From: Sipunculus nudus
Lineage: Eukaryota > Annelida > Sipuncula > Golfingiida > Sipunculidae
DNA length: 64,000 bases
Direction of reading: 5' to 3'
Assembly (NCBI GenBank): GCA_026874595.1
Contig: CM049320.1
Span: 46,328,714-46,392,713, forward strand
The notes under the pieces are model-generated. The model did no database searches, had not been told where the DNA came from, and was given only the letters and a program-made list of their open reading frames with translations. Each line of letters begins with the position of its first letter. Within the stretch, counting starts at the first letter, position 1. Shown here one piece after another: positions 34,396-44,400 of this stretch. The position numbers and the translations under genes were made by a program.

Positions 34396-35416
34396 TCCAA
34401 GAAAAGCGACTGAAATTCTAGTCGACGCTAGTCCAACCGGATTAGGTGCCATTTAAACACAGGATGGTAAAATCATTAGCTATGCAAGCAAAACACTGTC
34501 ACCAACACAAACTTGCTATTCCCAGAAAGACAGAGAGATGTTGGCAGTCGTCTTGGCAGCAGAACATTTTCACATGTATGTATACGGGTCCCAGTTTACC
34601 ATAAAGACAGATCATAAACCTCTCCTAGGTATAGTGAACAGCTCAAAACCCACATCAGCAAGATTAGAGAGATGGCGGTTACGTTTGACTCCATATACAT
34701 TCAACCTGATCTATAAGCCAGGCCGCAATGAGAACAACCCGGCAGACTTCCTGAGCCGACATCCTTCAGGTGATGACACTGAAGATAACAACATTGCAGA
34801 AGAGCATATCAGCTATATCCTCAAAAATGCAGTGCCTAAAGCAATGTCTCTAACTCAACTGGCAGAGGAAACTGCCAAGGACCGAATCTCACAAAAGCTA
34901 ATAAAAACCATTGAAACTGATGCGTGGGATAAAGCTATACCGCAAGCATTTCAACACATCCGGTCAGAACTAACATATCATGAAGGACTGATTTTACGAG
35001 GTACTTGGTTGGTTATTCCTTCTTCATTACAACAACATGCCATAGATTTAGCTCACACTGGACATCAAGGAGTCGTTAAAACCAAGAAACATCTGCGGGA
35101 AAAGATATGGTTTCCTGGAATTGACAACATGACTGAAAATACCATTAAACAATGCATTCCATGTCAAGCCACTAATGCTGATGCTTGTACACCAGAACCG
35201 CTGTTAATGTCAGATATACCAGCGACCCCATGTTGCAATGTGTCTGTAGACTTTGCAGGACCGTTACCTTCAGGTGAGATGATACCTGTTGTTATTGACG
35301 ATTTCAGCCGCTTCCCAGAGGTTGAAATTATTGGATCCACTGCTGCAGCCACAGTGATTCCGAAAGCTAGATGCTATATTTTCCAGATATGGAATCCCAG
35401 AAACTGTACGCACTGA
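34382..35416 (+). pseudogene. Gypsy-2 RNase H and integrase N-terminal half
   Basis: The frame begins in the RT connection (MEYFDPRKATEILVDASPTG, with the first RNase H Asp) and meets an in-frame TAA at 34454-34456. It then reads CYSQKDREMLAVVLAAEHF (Glu), IKTDHKPLLGIVN (Asp) and RNENNPADFLSRHP. The integrase follows: finger HTGHQGVVKTKKHLREKIW...CIPCQAT, then VSVDFAGPLPSGE with the first catalytic Asp. A frameshift near 35360 ends sense coding, so the last residues are not native. Confidence 0.85.
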
Positions 35417-36199
35417 CAACGGTCCGCCTTTTCAAGGTGAGGATTTTAACAATTTTAGCAAATATCTAGGCTTCAAACACCGTAAAGTTACACCATTATG
35501 GCCTCAAGCCATTGGAACTGTAGAACGCTTCATGCTAACTATGATGAAAACTATACGTGCTGCAAACATTGAACACAAAAACTGGAAGCAGGAACTAAAT
35601 CGTTTCCTTCGACAATACCGTGCAACTCTCCATTCTACCACAAGTGTACCTCCTGCAGAATCCATGTAGGGCCGACTATTTTGCACTCAACTTCCACAAC
35701 TAAAATCTCGTGACATGCCAGCCTTAGGTGACATAAACCAAAAGGTGAAGGTGAAAGATCAACAAAACAAAACACACATGAAGGAGTACGCTGACAACGC
35801 AATGCTAAAGCCAACTCGCTCAATGCCGGTGACACAGTTTTACTGAAACAGCGACGCATCAACAAACTCACTCCCCAGTTCTTCCCTGATCCATATCAGA
35901 TTATTAGCCGCAAAGGGAACGCAGTGACAGCCAAAAGAGGAAATCAAAAGATCACCAGAAATGTAACTTTCTTTAAACGTGTGCCTGAAATTCAAACCCC
36001 AAACTCACAGTACAGCAGTGACGTAGACTGTGATGAAAACTCATTAGATGACCTCTTCATGACACCGCAGCCTGTGGCAGCACCAATGGTGACTAACCAA
36101 TCCTGTGCGCCTACTTTGACAGGTGGATTACGCAGATCTAGAAGAGAAACAAATCTACCTGTACGCTTTAAAGATTACCTTGGGATGCCCAGCACTTAG
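35362..36199 (+). pseudogene. Gypsy-2 integrase C-terminal half
   Basis: Continues the integrase in a shifted frame: RTDNGPPFQG (second Asp), then VERF with the Glu at about 35521-35532 and LNRFLRQYRATLHSTTSVPP, with an in-frame TAG at 35667-35669 and at least one further frame change near 35800. The tail is open from 35924 (KRGNQKITRNVTFFKRVPE...) to a stop at 36197-36199. The final GGLRRSRRETNLPVRFKDYL is the usual tail of this type of pol. The 270 bases up to the 3' LTR are non-coding and end in the purine tract. Confidence 0.75.
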
Positions 36200-36471
36200 A
36201 TAAGTAAAGTAGGGAGCCCAGTGGTAAAGACTGGGAGGAGGATGATGTACAGGCGACCTCTCTCCTCAAGTATTTTATTTTCTGTTCTTAAATGTTTTAT
36301 GCTCTTAAGGTAAAGTATTGTCACTCAGATTTAAAAGTACTGTTAAACAAAATATGGAACATTTACAGACACTTCATGGACTTATTTTCACATACCGGTA
36401 TCTTAACTGTTTCATTTCAATCTGTAGCATGTTAAGAAAACTAGATTTTTCTCTCTAAAGTAGGGGAGGGA

Positions 36472-36646
36472 TGTAGTGTAGAAGTCCAGCAAGTGGCGAC
36501 ATCTGTCAACACTGATACACACTATTTTAGATAGATAGCTAAGGTCAAGGACACAGTGAATGCATGTGAACGAACAGCAAATAAAGCTCAGCTTTGACGA
36601 TATAATCCGGCGTCATCTCATCTTTATACTTACCTTCCTCACAACA
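36472..36646 (+). repeat. Gypsy-2 3' LTR
   Basis: 175 bases, nearly identical to the 5' LTR, followed directly by the GGTAC duplication and then by DIRS-B sequence. Confidence 0.9.
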
Positions 36647-36651
36647 GGTAC

Positions 36652-37286
36652 CGGGCGACCTGTTTTGATCGGTTGCTTCCTTTTCCGGCACATCCAGACG
36701 CTCCTTTGGCACCTATGCGTCTCGAATCAGGCCTTGAACAACCTTTTGTGGATGGAAAATCATTATTTTCTTCCTTTGTCCATGTTACCTACCGTCTACT
36801 TTCTGATTAAGAGGGGCTAGGCCATCAGGCAGCAGGGTTTGTTAATGATTTACAAGCTCTCATTTGCCTCCTTGCCGTCCCACGGATCTGGCCACTATCA
36901 ATGATATTTGGCAAGCCTCCGCACACTACTGTGCCAAACTCCAACATGTGATTTGACGGCTAGTCGAAAACTGCATTTTACTTCACCGCTCGGCCTGTCT
37001 CCACTCGTTACGTACCCTTTAACCTGAACTCACACAGGCTGAATTGGCTGAGCTCTACGCTCAGCCTTTCACGGGTTCTCTTCTGTTTGGCAGCCAACTT
37101 CGGCCCATATTCGACTATGAGCTGGATTGTTCTGACTGTCTTACCGGATCCCTCGGACTCAGCCTTCATGTTTGATCTTCGCTCCATCTTCATGTCCTTC
37201 CGGCCATCCCGTTCTTCCCAGCCCTTTGGTGGTTGTTCCTCCCGCCGAGGTTCTACCAAGAACTCATTATGACTCATTAAGTCCAG
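36652..37286 (+). pseudogene. DIRS-B ORF1 tail and ORF2 leader, no clear frame
   Basis: GC-rich DIRS-B sequence resumes after Gypsy-2. No single frame is open and no domain is recognisable. Position between ORF1 and the RT suggests the end of ORF1 and start of ORF2, heavily mutated. Confidence 0.4.
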
Positions 37287-38013
37287 TTGGTGCTCGACTC
37301 GGCGCCCATTTTTCCCGCTTGGGCGGACATAACTTCACATCGTTTAGTTCTCAGCACGATCAAGTTCGGGTTCCGTATAACGTTTTTGCACGACCCTCCC
37401 GTCAAACTGCACCCGTTTTACACTCCGCCTCCCACCAATCCAGTCAGGCGTCTCATGTTGGAGGAGGCCATTCAATCTATGCTAGACAAGCGGGCGATTC
37501 TCGAAGTTTCCCCTTCCACCAGGGGTTTTACTCTCGTCTCTTTCTGGTTCCGAAGCCGCACAGGCAGTGGCACCCCATTATAGATCTCAAGCACCTCGAT
37601 TCGTACATTGCCCCTTTTAGATGTTCAATATTCATGAGGTTCTTCGCATTATCCGTTGGATGGATTGGGCGTTCAAAATAGACCTTATGGATGTGTATTT
37701 TCACGTGCCAATCCATCCGTCGTCCATACCGTTTCTTTGGTTCGCCTACCAGAACCGCGTATATCAATTCCGTGCCCTTCTGTTCGGAATCACTGTGGCC
37801 CCCTGGATTTTTACGATGCTCGTCCACACGGTCACTCGTTACCTCTGCTCCCAGGGCATCTCTGTGCTCCCTTACCTTGACGATTGGCTTGTTCATGCGG
37901 CCGATCACTCATTTTACTGGAACACCGCTCCTGGGTTCTCGCTTTACTACGGAACCTTGGGTTTCTTGAAGTCCAAGCGCACTCCAACCCAGTCACTACA
38001 GTTCTGGGTGTGA
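37287..38013 (+). pseudogene. DIRS-B reverse transcriptase
   Basis: RT motifs are spread over three frames. PTNPVRRLMLEEAIQSMLDK and AILEVSPSTRG lie in the first. GFYSRLFLVPKPHRQWHPII and DLKHLDSYI lie in the second (37520-37620). WAFKIDLMDVYFHVPIHP (motif A, Asp present), QFRALLFGITVAPWIFTMLV and VLPYLDDWLVHAAD (motif C, LDD) lie in the third (37621-37990). The YLDDWL and FYSRLFLVPK forms are characteristic of DIRS-type RTs. At least two frameshifts inside the domain show that the copy is dead. Confidence 0.8.
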
Positions 38014-38052
38014 CTTTGATTTTGCGTCTGGGACTGCATCTCTCGTGCAAAT

Positions 38053-38549
38053 TTGCTCAGAAGCTCAGGGCATAGATTCTTTCCTTACTCGCGTCTCGCC
38101 ATATCGATTCTCGTGCCGCTGCTTCTCTTCACGGCACTCTCAACTGGGCCGCCCCTTTCGTTCCATTTGGTCGACTCTATCTCCATCCGGTTCAGTCCCT
38201 CCTTTGCGCTCACAGCCTTCTCCATCAGCGTTCGGTTAGTCCCGCGGTCCTCCCGTTTCACCTCAAGTGGCGGACCCCTCGTCCCTGGCTGGACCTTCCC
38301 TTTCTCCTTCAGGGCGTTCCCTTCTCTCAGGAGATCGACTGTACGTTGTTCACTGACGTGTCTCTCCTCGGTTGGGGTGCCCATATTGCCGATCACTGCA
38401 TCTGGGGCATCTGGTCCCTGTCGGAACGCCTCCTTCATATCAATGTCCTCGAATTTTGCGCTGTCTATCGCACGATCTCCCGTTGGTCTCGATGCTTACT
38501 AGGCCATCACATACTAGTCATGACCTACAACACCACTCTGGTATATTAA
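38053..38549 (+). pseudogene. DIRS-B RNase H
   Basis: From about 38346 the frame reads FTDVSLLGWGAHIADHCIWG, IWSLSERLLHINVLEFCAVY and ISRWSRCLLGHHILVMTYNT. This is the DIRS-type RNase H with TDxSLxGWG (first Asp) and HINVLE (Glu). The third acidic position, normally DNTT, is Tyr (YNTT) here. The preceding 300 bases correspond to the connection region but keep no clear frame. RNase H removes template RNA during reverse transcription. Confidence 0.75.
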
Positions 38550-38580
38550 CAGGCAGGGCGGTACTTGGTCACCCTCACTA

Positions 38581-39092
38581 ATGCGGGAGATCTACCCCTT
38601 GTTCCATCTCTGTATGACACTACGGGCCTTGATCCGAGTGTCTCATCTTCGATTTGTTCAATTTTCCCTCCCCCCCAGCCCTTGTTCCTACTGTGACGCA
38701 TCTGCGTCGCCCTCACAACCGTTACCCCGACACCCTGGCGTCCTTTTGGTCACCCCGGTTTCTCTACGCGTTTCCGGAGCCCAGTTTCATCCGCCGGATC
38801 CTCCTCTGTCTGTCCCATGCGGTGCAAACGGATCTCCTCCACGTCTTTTCGTTTCATCCTGCGGCTCCCTGGTTTCCCCTGTGGCGTTCGTTTCTCTCCT
38901 GACCACCGCTTCTTCTGCTGCTCCGGATCAATCTCCTTTCATTCCCCCAATCACGTTATCCATTTTGGTCATGCCCTCTGTGCACATGCGTACTCTCATC
39001 GGACACCTCAAGGATCAAGGCATTTCAAGCCCGGCTGCTCTCCTTGCCTTGGCTCCCCGTCGCTGTTCTTCAGACCGCATCAATGACTCCCG
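38581..39092 (+). pseudogene. DIRS-B region between RNase H and recombinase
   Basis: GC-rich, Pro/Ser-rich translation in all frames. DIRS-type elements carry a conserved region (sometimes called MT-like) between RNase H and the recombinase; position fits, but I cannot trace its motifs. The end of the frame, RWRIFTGWATAHRISPLDQS at about 39086-39145, already resembles the N-terminal part of the recombinase. Confidence 0.45.
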
Positions 39093-40180
39093 ATGGCGTA
39101 TCTTCACCGGATGGGCGACTGCCCACAGAATTTCTCCTTTAGATCAGTCACTTTCAACGATTTTGGATTTCTTCATTTATTTACTACAGGACAAACATTC
39201 TCTTATCTGTCTCTTCGTGGCTATCGTGCTGTCCTGCTGTTGGTACTCCGTCCGCTGGGTCAGGATCGTGTCCTGCATCATCCTCTGGTGATGGATTTTC
39301 TCAAGGGGGTACATGCCCGTTCTTCTCGTCCTCGCTACGTCACTCCTTCCTGGCGACTGGACGTTGTCTTACATCACCTCCGGGGACCCCCTTATGAGCC
39401 GCTTCATTCTGCGCATCTTCTGCATTTATCTCGGAAAATGGTTTTTCTCCTTGCTCTTGCATCTGCCGGTCACCGCTTTGAGCTTCATGCCCTAGTGGCT
39501 GATTCGAAATTTACACAAATTGCGGCCGACGGTTTGTCGGCCACCTTACAATTCCCTCCTGATTTTTATAAGAAGAACCAACATTTCAATGATCCTCCGT
39601 TACCTTGGCACATTCCGGCCCTCCCTAACGGTCATCACCATTACGGGGCTACCAATTGCCCTCTCCGTGCTTATTGTTACTATCTTAAAGGTACTCATTC
39701 TATAAGGGGGGCGCAAGAAGTTTTTTAATTCAACGAAAATCACTACTTCCAACAAAGAAATTAGCCCTATCACCATTAGTGCGTGGCTAAAAGCTACCGA
39801 TGTCTCAGCCTATGAATCTGCTTCTCCGTCAACGTTAGAAAAACTTCATGTCAAGCTCATGACGTCCGGGCCATCTCTACATCCTTGGCCCACATATCGG
39901 GGATTTCCCCTAACCAACTCGTCAAGAAAGGGTATTGGAAATCTACTTCATTCACCCGATTTTATCTGAAGGATGTCACTTTACAAGATTCGGGACTTTA
40001 TTCCTTGGGCCCTGTAATCGCTGCGGGTGAAGTCCTCCAGTTCTCCAGACCTTCCTCACAGACTTCTTCTGTTCCGGTGTCGACGTCCTCGTCTGCTCCT
40101 TCGCTCAGTGATGTGCTTCTCCTTCCCGCTGATCTACGTAGGTATCCCCTCCCCAAGGTTTATCTGTTATATACTCATTA
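39086..40180 (+). pseudogene. DIRS-B tyrosine recombinase
   Basis: The N-terminal core-binding part (RWRIFTGWATAHRISPLDQS, ILDFFIYLL) is in one frame; from LRGYRAVLLLVLRPLGQD the frame changes. LSRKMVFLLALASAGHRFEL and ELHAL carry the first catalytic Arg region. CPLRAYCYYLKGTHS is followed by a stop at about 39726 and another frame change (ITISAWLKATDVSAYESA). AHDVRAISTSLAHISG gives the HxxR box (His-Asp-Val-Arg at 39858-39869), and KGYWKSTSFTRFYLKDV the region with the catalytic Tyr. This enzyme replaces the DDE integrase in DIRS elements and inserts a circular DNA intermediate. All catalytic boxes are visible but in several frames. Confidence 0.8.
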
Positions 40181-40181
40181 A

Positions 40182-40287
40182 TACAGAAACAGCTCACAAT
40201 TATGTTTACGTAATAAAATTCCCCCATTCCCTCCGTGTGAATGGTGGTTTTGTTAGTAAACAGTTGTGAGCTTTTCTGTATTACAAA
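40182..40287. repeat. Inverted repeat after the DIRS-B recombinase
   Basis: Arms of about 20 bases, TAATACAGAAACAGCTCACA (from about 40181) and TGTGAGCTTTTCTGTATTA (about 40265-40283), enclose about 65 bases. The arms differ by one to two bases. It may be part of the terminal inverted or complementary repeat system of the DIRS element, or its transcription terminator. Confidence 0.6.
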
Positions 40288-40290
40288 CAA

Positions 40291-40810
40291 CGTTCCCTCC
40301 CAGTCCTCTTCCATCCTCCATCACAAAAAGTGATTACAGGAAACAGAAGTGTGACCTAGATACACGGGAACGAGGCAGGGTGGGCAATAATGGGCCCAAT
40401 AAGGGAAAATTTTCGGTTTGCTTACTCTGGTGTATAAACCTTAACAGAGAAAATTCTCATTAATCCAGAAAAGCTGGTTGGTGTAACCTTTAAGTACAAT
40501 AGTGGTCATACCTCTCCACAGAAATAAAGTATTTAATCAAAATTTGCTTTAAAACACAGGCAAGAAATTATAGAATGTAAATCAATAAAACATACAACAA
40601 AATGTGCATGGATGTAAGGGATGAAAGAGAAGTCAGTGAAGTGACCCTATAAATACACAATATTTTATTAAGAAAAAATAATCTAAAAATCATATTTTTA
40701 TCCAAAATACTTATTTGATTGGACACTTTTTAGTATCTAATGTTATCATACCATTAGTTTCACTGTGGTTCCACTGGGTTAACGAAAATGACTTTGACCT
40801 TTTCCACTAG
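40291..40810. other. Unassigned AT-rich DNA right of DIRS-B
   Basis: No coding signal and no family A-F sequence. It does not obviously resume the D3 or A7 sequence interrupted at 22395, so the right boundary of DIRS-B is uncertain. Confidence 0.5.
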
Positions 40811-41214
40811 TTCTGCTGGCCTAATATTGATCACTCGTCATCTGTCGTCCATTAAGCCTTCCGGCTGTCAATCCGTCCATTAACAGGGCTATAATCGTAA
40901 CTGCTGGACCTGGAATCTTCTGATTGACATCCAGGGAGGAATCTTCTGACTTGACATTCAGGGAGGTCCATGAAAAATCTCTTTGGAAACATGAAATAAG
41001 GTCTCTGTTACATATTTTCCGAGCTATTGGTCTCGTAAGTACTCCCCAGAATAATTAAAAAATTAATACAAAAGGTCAAGTATCTGAATAATTACTGCAT
41101 TGATCACCATGATTCTTTGCATGAATATTGTGCATGGAGTGTTCAATCAGTTCTAGCAAACTGGTGGCCCCACCTGTATTTCTTCTTATTTTCTACAAAT
41201 TTTTAGCTCAGCTG
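40811..41214 (+). mobile_element. Family E copy with degenerate left end
   Basis: Begins TAGTTCTGCTGGCCTAATAT, a decayed form of the E left end at 19736, followed by one E unit with a short internal duplication of GGAATCTTCTGA-type sequence (near 40911 and 40940). It ends at CTACAAATTTTT where B4 inserts. Confidence 0.6.
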
Positions 41215-41482
41215 ACTATAAGATATCTGAGCTAAAGTTGTGGTACATTATATATCTGTCTGTCTGTCTGTCCATTAGACTTGCACATTTTGAAACTGTT
41301 AGGCCTATGATTTGGCATACTGTTAGATGTCCAAAAGATCTCCTACCAACCGGAAAACTGGGTCACTGTGACTTCGTTCCATTGAGAAATTAAGGAAAAA
41401 CCTCAGTGTCCCATTGAAAACTTATTATCACACTTCAGGACTGCCTAATATCAAAACAACTCATCTGTTTTTCTTCATTTTT
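41215..41482 (+). mobile_element. Family B element (B4), left part
   Basis: 5' hairpin arms AGCTCAGCTGAC and ATCTGAGCTA, then a run of GTCT units and B core. It is split by A4: the phrase CTTCATTT at 41474-41481 and ACCATAAATATTCC at 46196 together match the uninterrupted B core (compare 26880-26900). Confidence 0.75.
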
Positions 41483-44400
41483 AGCAAACCTGTGAGCTTA
41501 TGCGATGGTGTGGCGTCGTCCGGCGGCTGTCGGCCATCGTCCGTCGTCTGTACGTTAACCCATACTAACTTGAAAAGGCAAGAGTTAACATCACAAAATT
41601 TTATGTAAAAAATTAGTCATCTAAAAAACTCAATCGGATTTTGCTTAATTTTTGGCTAACTGCGTTGTCTTAAATTTTATAGGGAAAAAGCAGAAAAACC
41701 TTTAAGAATCTTCTTCTCCAAAACTGTTCAGCCAAATTGTCCAATATTTCACAGAAATGATTCATCAGCTAGCATCATGAAATTTAATGCAAAAAATTAG
41801 CCATCTGAAAAATTCTGCATTTTCTTAGATTTTTTAGAGAAAAAGCTAAAAACCTTAAAAAAATCTTCTCCTCCGTAAATGTCAAGCCAAATTATTCAAT
41901 ATTTCACAGAAATAATCTTTTATACCATCTCTCAAGTTTGTTCGAATGGTTCAAGTTCGGTGAATTTTGGCCGAGTTACAGGAAGTTGAACTAAGTCATC
42001 TGTCCAAAAAAGCACACTAAAATGACAGTCTTAGAAACGGCCGGAGCTATCATCACCAAATTTTATGCATGTGTTGGTTACATGAGTCATATATGAAATT
42101 CAGGTATTGGTGGTGCCACCTGCATTGACCTTTTTTTGTACGGGGGTCATTGGTCATCTGTACATTAACCCATAATTTCTCAGGAATAGCAGGAGCTACC
42201 AGCCCTAGATTTTATGCAATAATCTGTCACATATAAAATTTTGTGGGATTCCGCTTATTTTTTTTACTATCTGCATTTAATTAGATATTACAGGGAAAAA
42301 GCTGAAAAACTTTTAAAAGTCTTCATGTAAAAGGTCCAGCCAAATTGTTAAATATTTTACAGTAATTATCCCAGAGGCAAGCCCTCTCAAGTTTGTTCAA
42401 ATGGTTCGCATTTGATGAGTTTTAGTGGAGTTGTATGAATTTGAACAGTCATTTGGCCAAGTAAGCGTAATGACAAAGTAATCTCAGAAATGCAGAAGCT
42501 AGCATTACCAAGTATTGTGCAAATGATGGTCACATGACTCATATTTGAAGTTGCAGATTTTGTGGTGCCACCTACATGGACCTGTTTTTTATGGGCAAAA
42601 CCTCACAAGTTTAGCCTCTTTCAGCTTAAAAATGTTAATTATGAAACTTTCAAGTTGAATCGTTCAATTTTCAAAAGAACTATCCTAGGACATGGTTCTT
42701 TCAATCATATCAGAAAAGCTAAAGTTGGTCTTATGGCCATTATTATGTCTATTTCAAACTGAGGACTGCAAAACTGTTCTTCTACAAAATTATTGTTTCA
42801 ATTATAACTTCTGTAACATTGCACAAAATTATTCTTAGGTGGCCTTTGTTCAAGTTTACTTGAATGATTTTTTGCAGAATTATTGTACCTTTAACAATAA
42901 AAGGACTGCATCTTTTATCATTCTAGATATTTTGATAACAAGTTTTTGAATATGTCAACTTTAAAAAAAAGCATTTTAGCCAAAGTCTTTCAGTATGTGA
43001 TAACAGTTTTTCATCAGGCCAAGATTGTGTATCTTTAATAGGTTGAGAAACTGCCAACTGTTTCAGATTTGGCAACAGATCAAGAGTTCATTCAGTGCAG
43101 CCAGATATAGGTCATGAGTTCAATTAGTGCAGCCAAGCACAGGGCATGTGATCACCTCATGGGTGACATGTGAACACCTCATGGGCACCATGTGATCACT
43201 TCATGGGTGTCATGCCCCTCAGGGCAGGGCCCCTGCATGAGCTTATGCAATGGTGTGGCTACTATTTCAGATTTGGCAACAGGCTAGAGGTCAGTCTGGA
43301 TCTATTTATAGCTCTGTCAGACTGCCAACTGTGTCAGATTAGGCAACAGTTCAAGAGTTCACTCAGTGCAGCCAGGTATGGGTTAGGAGTTTACTCAATG
43401 CAGTAGCTGCTTTCTATTTAGCATTGGCAGACGGCATACTGCATCAGATTTGGCACCAAAGTTCAGCCTGGATCTATTTATAGCTTTGGCAGAGTGCCAA
43501 CTGTGTCAGACTATGCAACAGGTCAAGAGTTCACTCAGTGCAGCCAGGTACAGGTCAAAAGTTCACTCAGTCTAGCCAGGTGCAGGTCATGAGTTCACTC
43601 AGTGCAGTAGACTGAGCCAGCAAAATTGTCACAGTTCACTTGGGGCAACTGCCTTTCTCACCTAAGCCTGGTCAGCCCCATGCATCAGACTCAAGGTAAG
43701 TTTGATGTATTGGCCTGATATTTTGACCTGTCTATGTGTCTTTGATGGCTTTCTTGTTCACAAGACAGGTGTCGCCACCTACAATGACTTTTGCACAGTG
43801 TATGTGCCTGCTTATTTCTACAGAGGAATTTGATATATCAGCCTGAAATTGGGCATATATATATTATCGAATAGCTTTGTCGTATACAAGACAGGTGGTG
43901 CCCCTACAGTGTGTGTTCCTGCTTATTTTCAGGAAGGGTTTGATATATGAGTCTGAAATTGGGCATATGTATACAGGGTTCGTACGCACCTTGAAAACCT
44001 TGAAAAGTGCTTGAATTTAGTCATTTCAATTTCAAGGGCTTGAAAAGTGCTTAAAAAGAGAGAGTGGTTTGGAAAAGTGCTTGAAAAATAAAATTTAGGG
44101 AAAGAGTTTGGTGTATGTTGTGTGTATGCATACCTGGTATTTTAATATCGACTTTCGGGCATCTCTACGTCAATCAAATGTATGAAATAGAATTAACCCA
44201 ATCGTGGATGAATGAGACCGGGCAGTGAAAGTGACGATGTAACAAGTTAACATACGAGGGTAATAACCATGTTTATTATCAAATAGTAAGTGAGCTGCTT
44301 TACTGGAAAGATCGTGGAGATTTCCCCCGAGGTACGTATAAAAGCTCTTTAATTGAAAACTCAATCCACGCTAGGCGAGTTCACGTAAGTATTTTCGCAA

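Larger units (their letters stand above)
32863..36646 (+). mobile_element. Gypsy-2: short Ty3/Gypsy-type LTR retrotransposon lacking gag
   Basis: LTRs at 32863-33035 and 36472-36646 (TGTAGTGTAG...CA), target duplication GGTAC (32858-32862 and 36647-36651), a purine tract AGTAGGGGAGGGA next to the 3' LTR, and TGGCGACGAG four bases after the 5' LTR as likely primer site. LTRs differ by about three substitutions and a two-base indel. Only about 230 bases lie between the LTR and the end of the protease, so gag and most of the protease are deleted. The element is only 3.8 kb and carries several stops and frame changes in pol. Confidence 0.9.
22396..40290 (+). mobile_element. DIRS-B: DIRS-like retroelement split by two Gypsy insertions
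   Basis: Plus-strand order: Cys-rich ORF1 start (22444), Pro-rich ORF1 (to 23423), [Gypsy-1], ORF1 continuation (32540-32862), [Gypsy-2], ORF1 tail and RT (36652-38013), RNase H (38346-38549) and tyrosine recombinase (about 39090-40180). A tyrosine recombinase with RT-RNase H is diagnostic of DIRS-type elements. GC content is clearly higher than in surrounding repeats. The native length without insertions would be about 5 kb. Reading frames change several times, so it is inactive. The termini are not clear; an inverted repeat follows the recombinase at 40182-40287. Confidence 0.75.

Noticed and set aside
37528-38438. Minus-strand frames of 126 and 117 codons
   Set aside because: Antisense shadows of the DIRS-B RT and RNase H.
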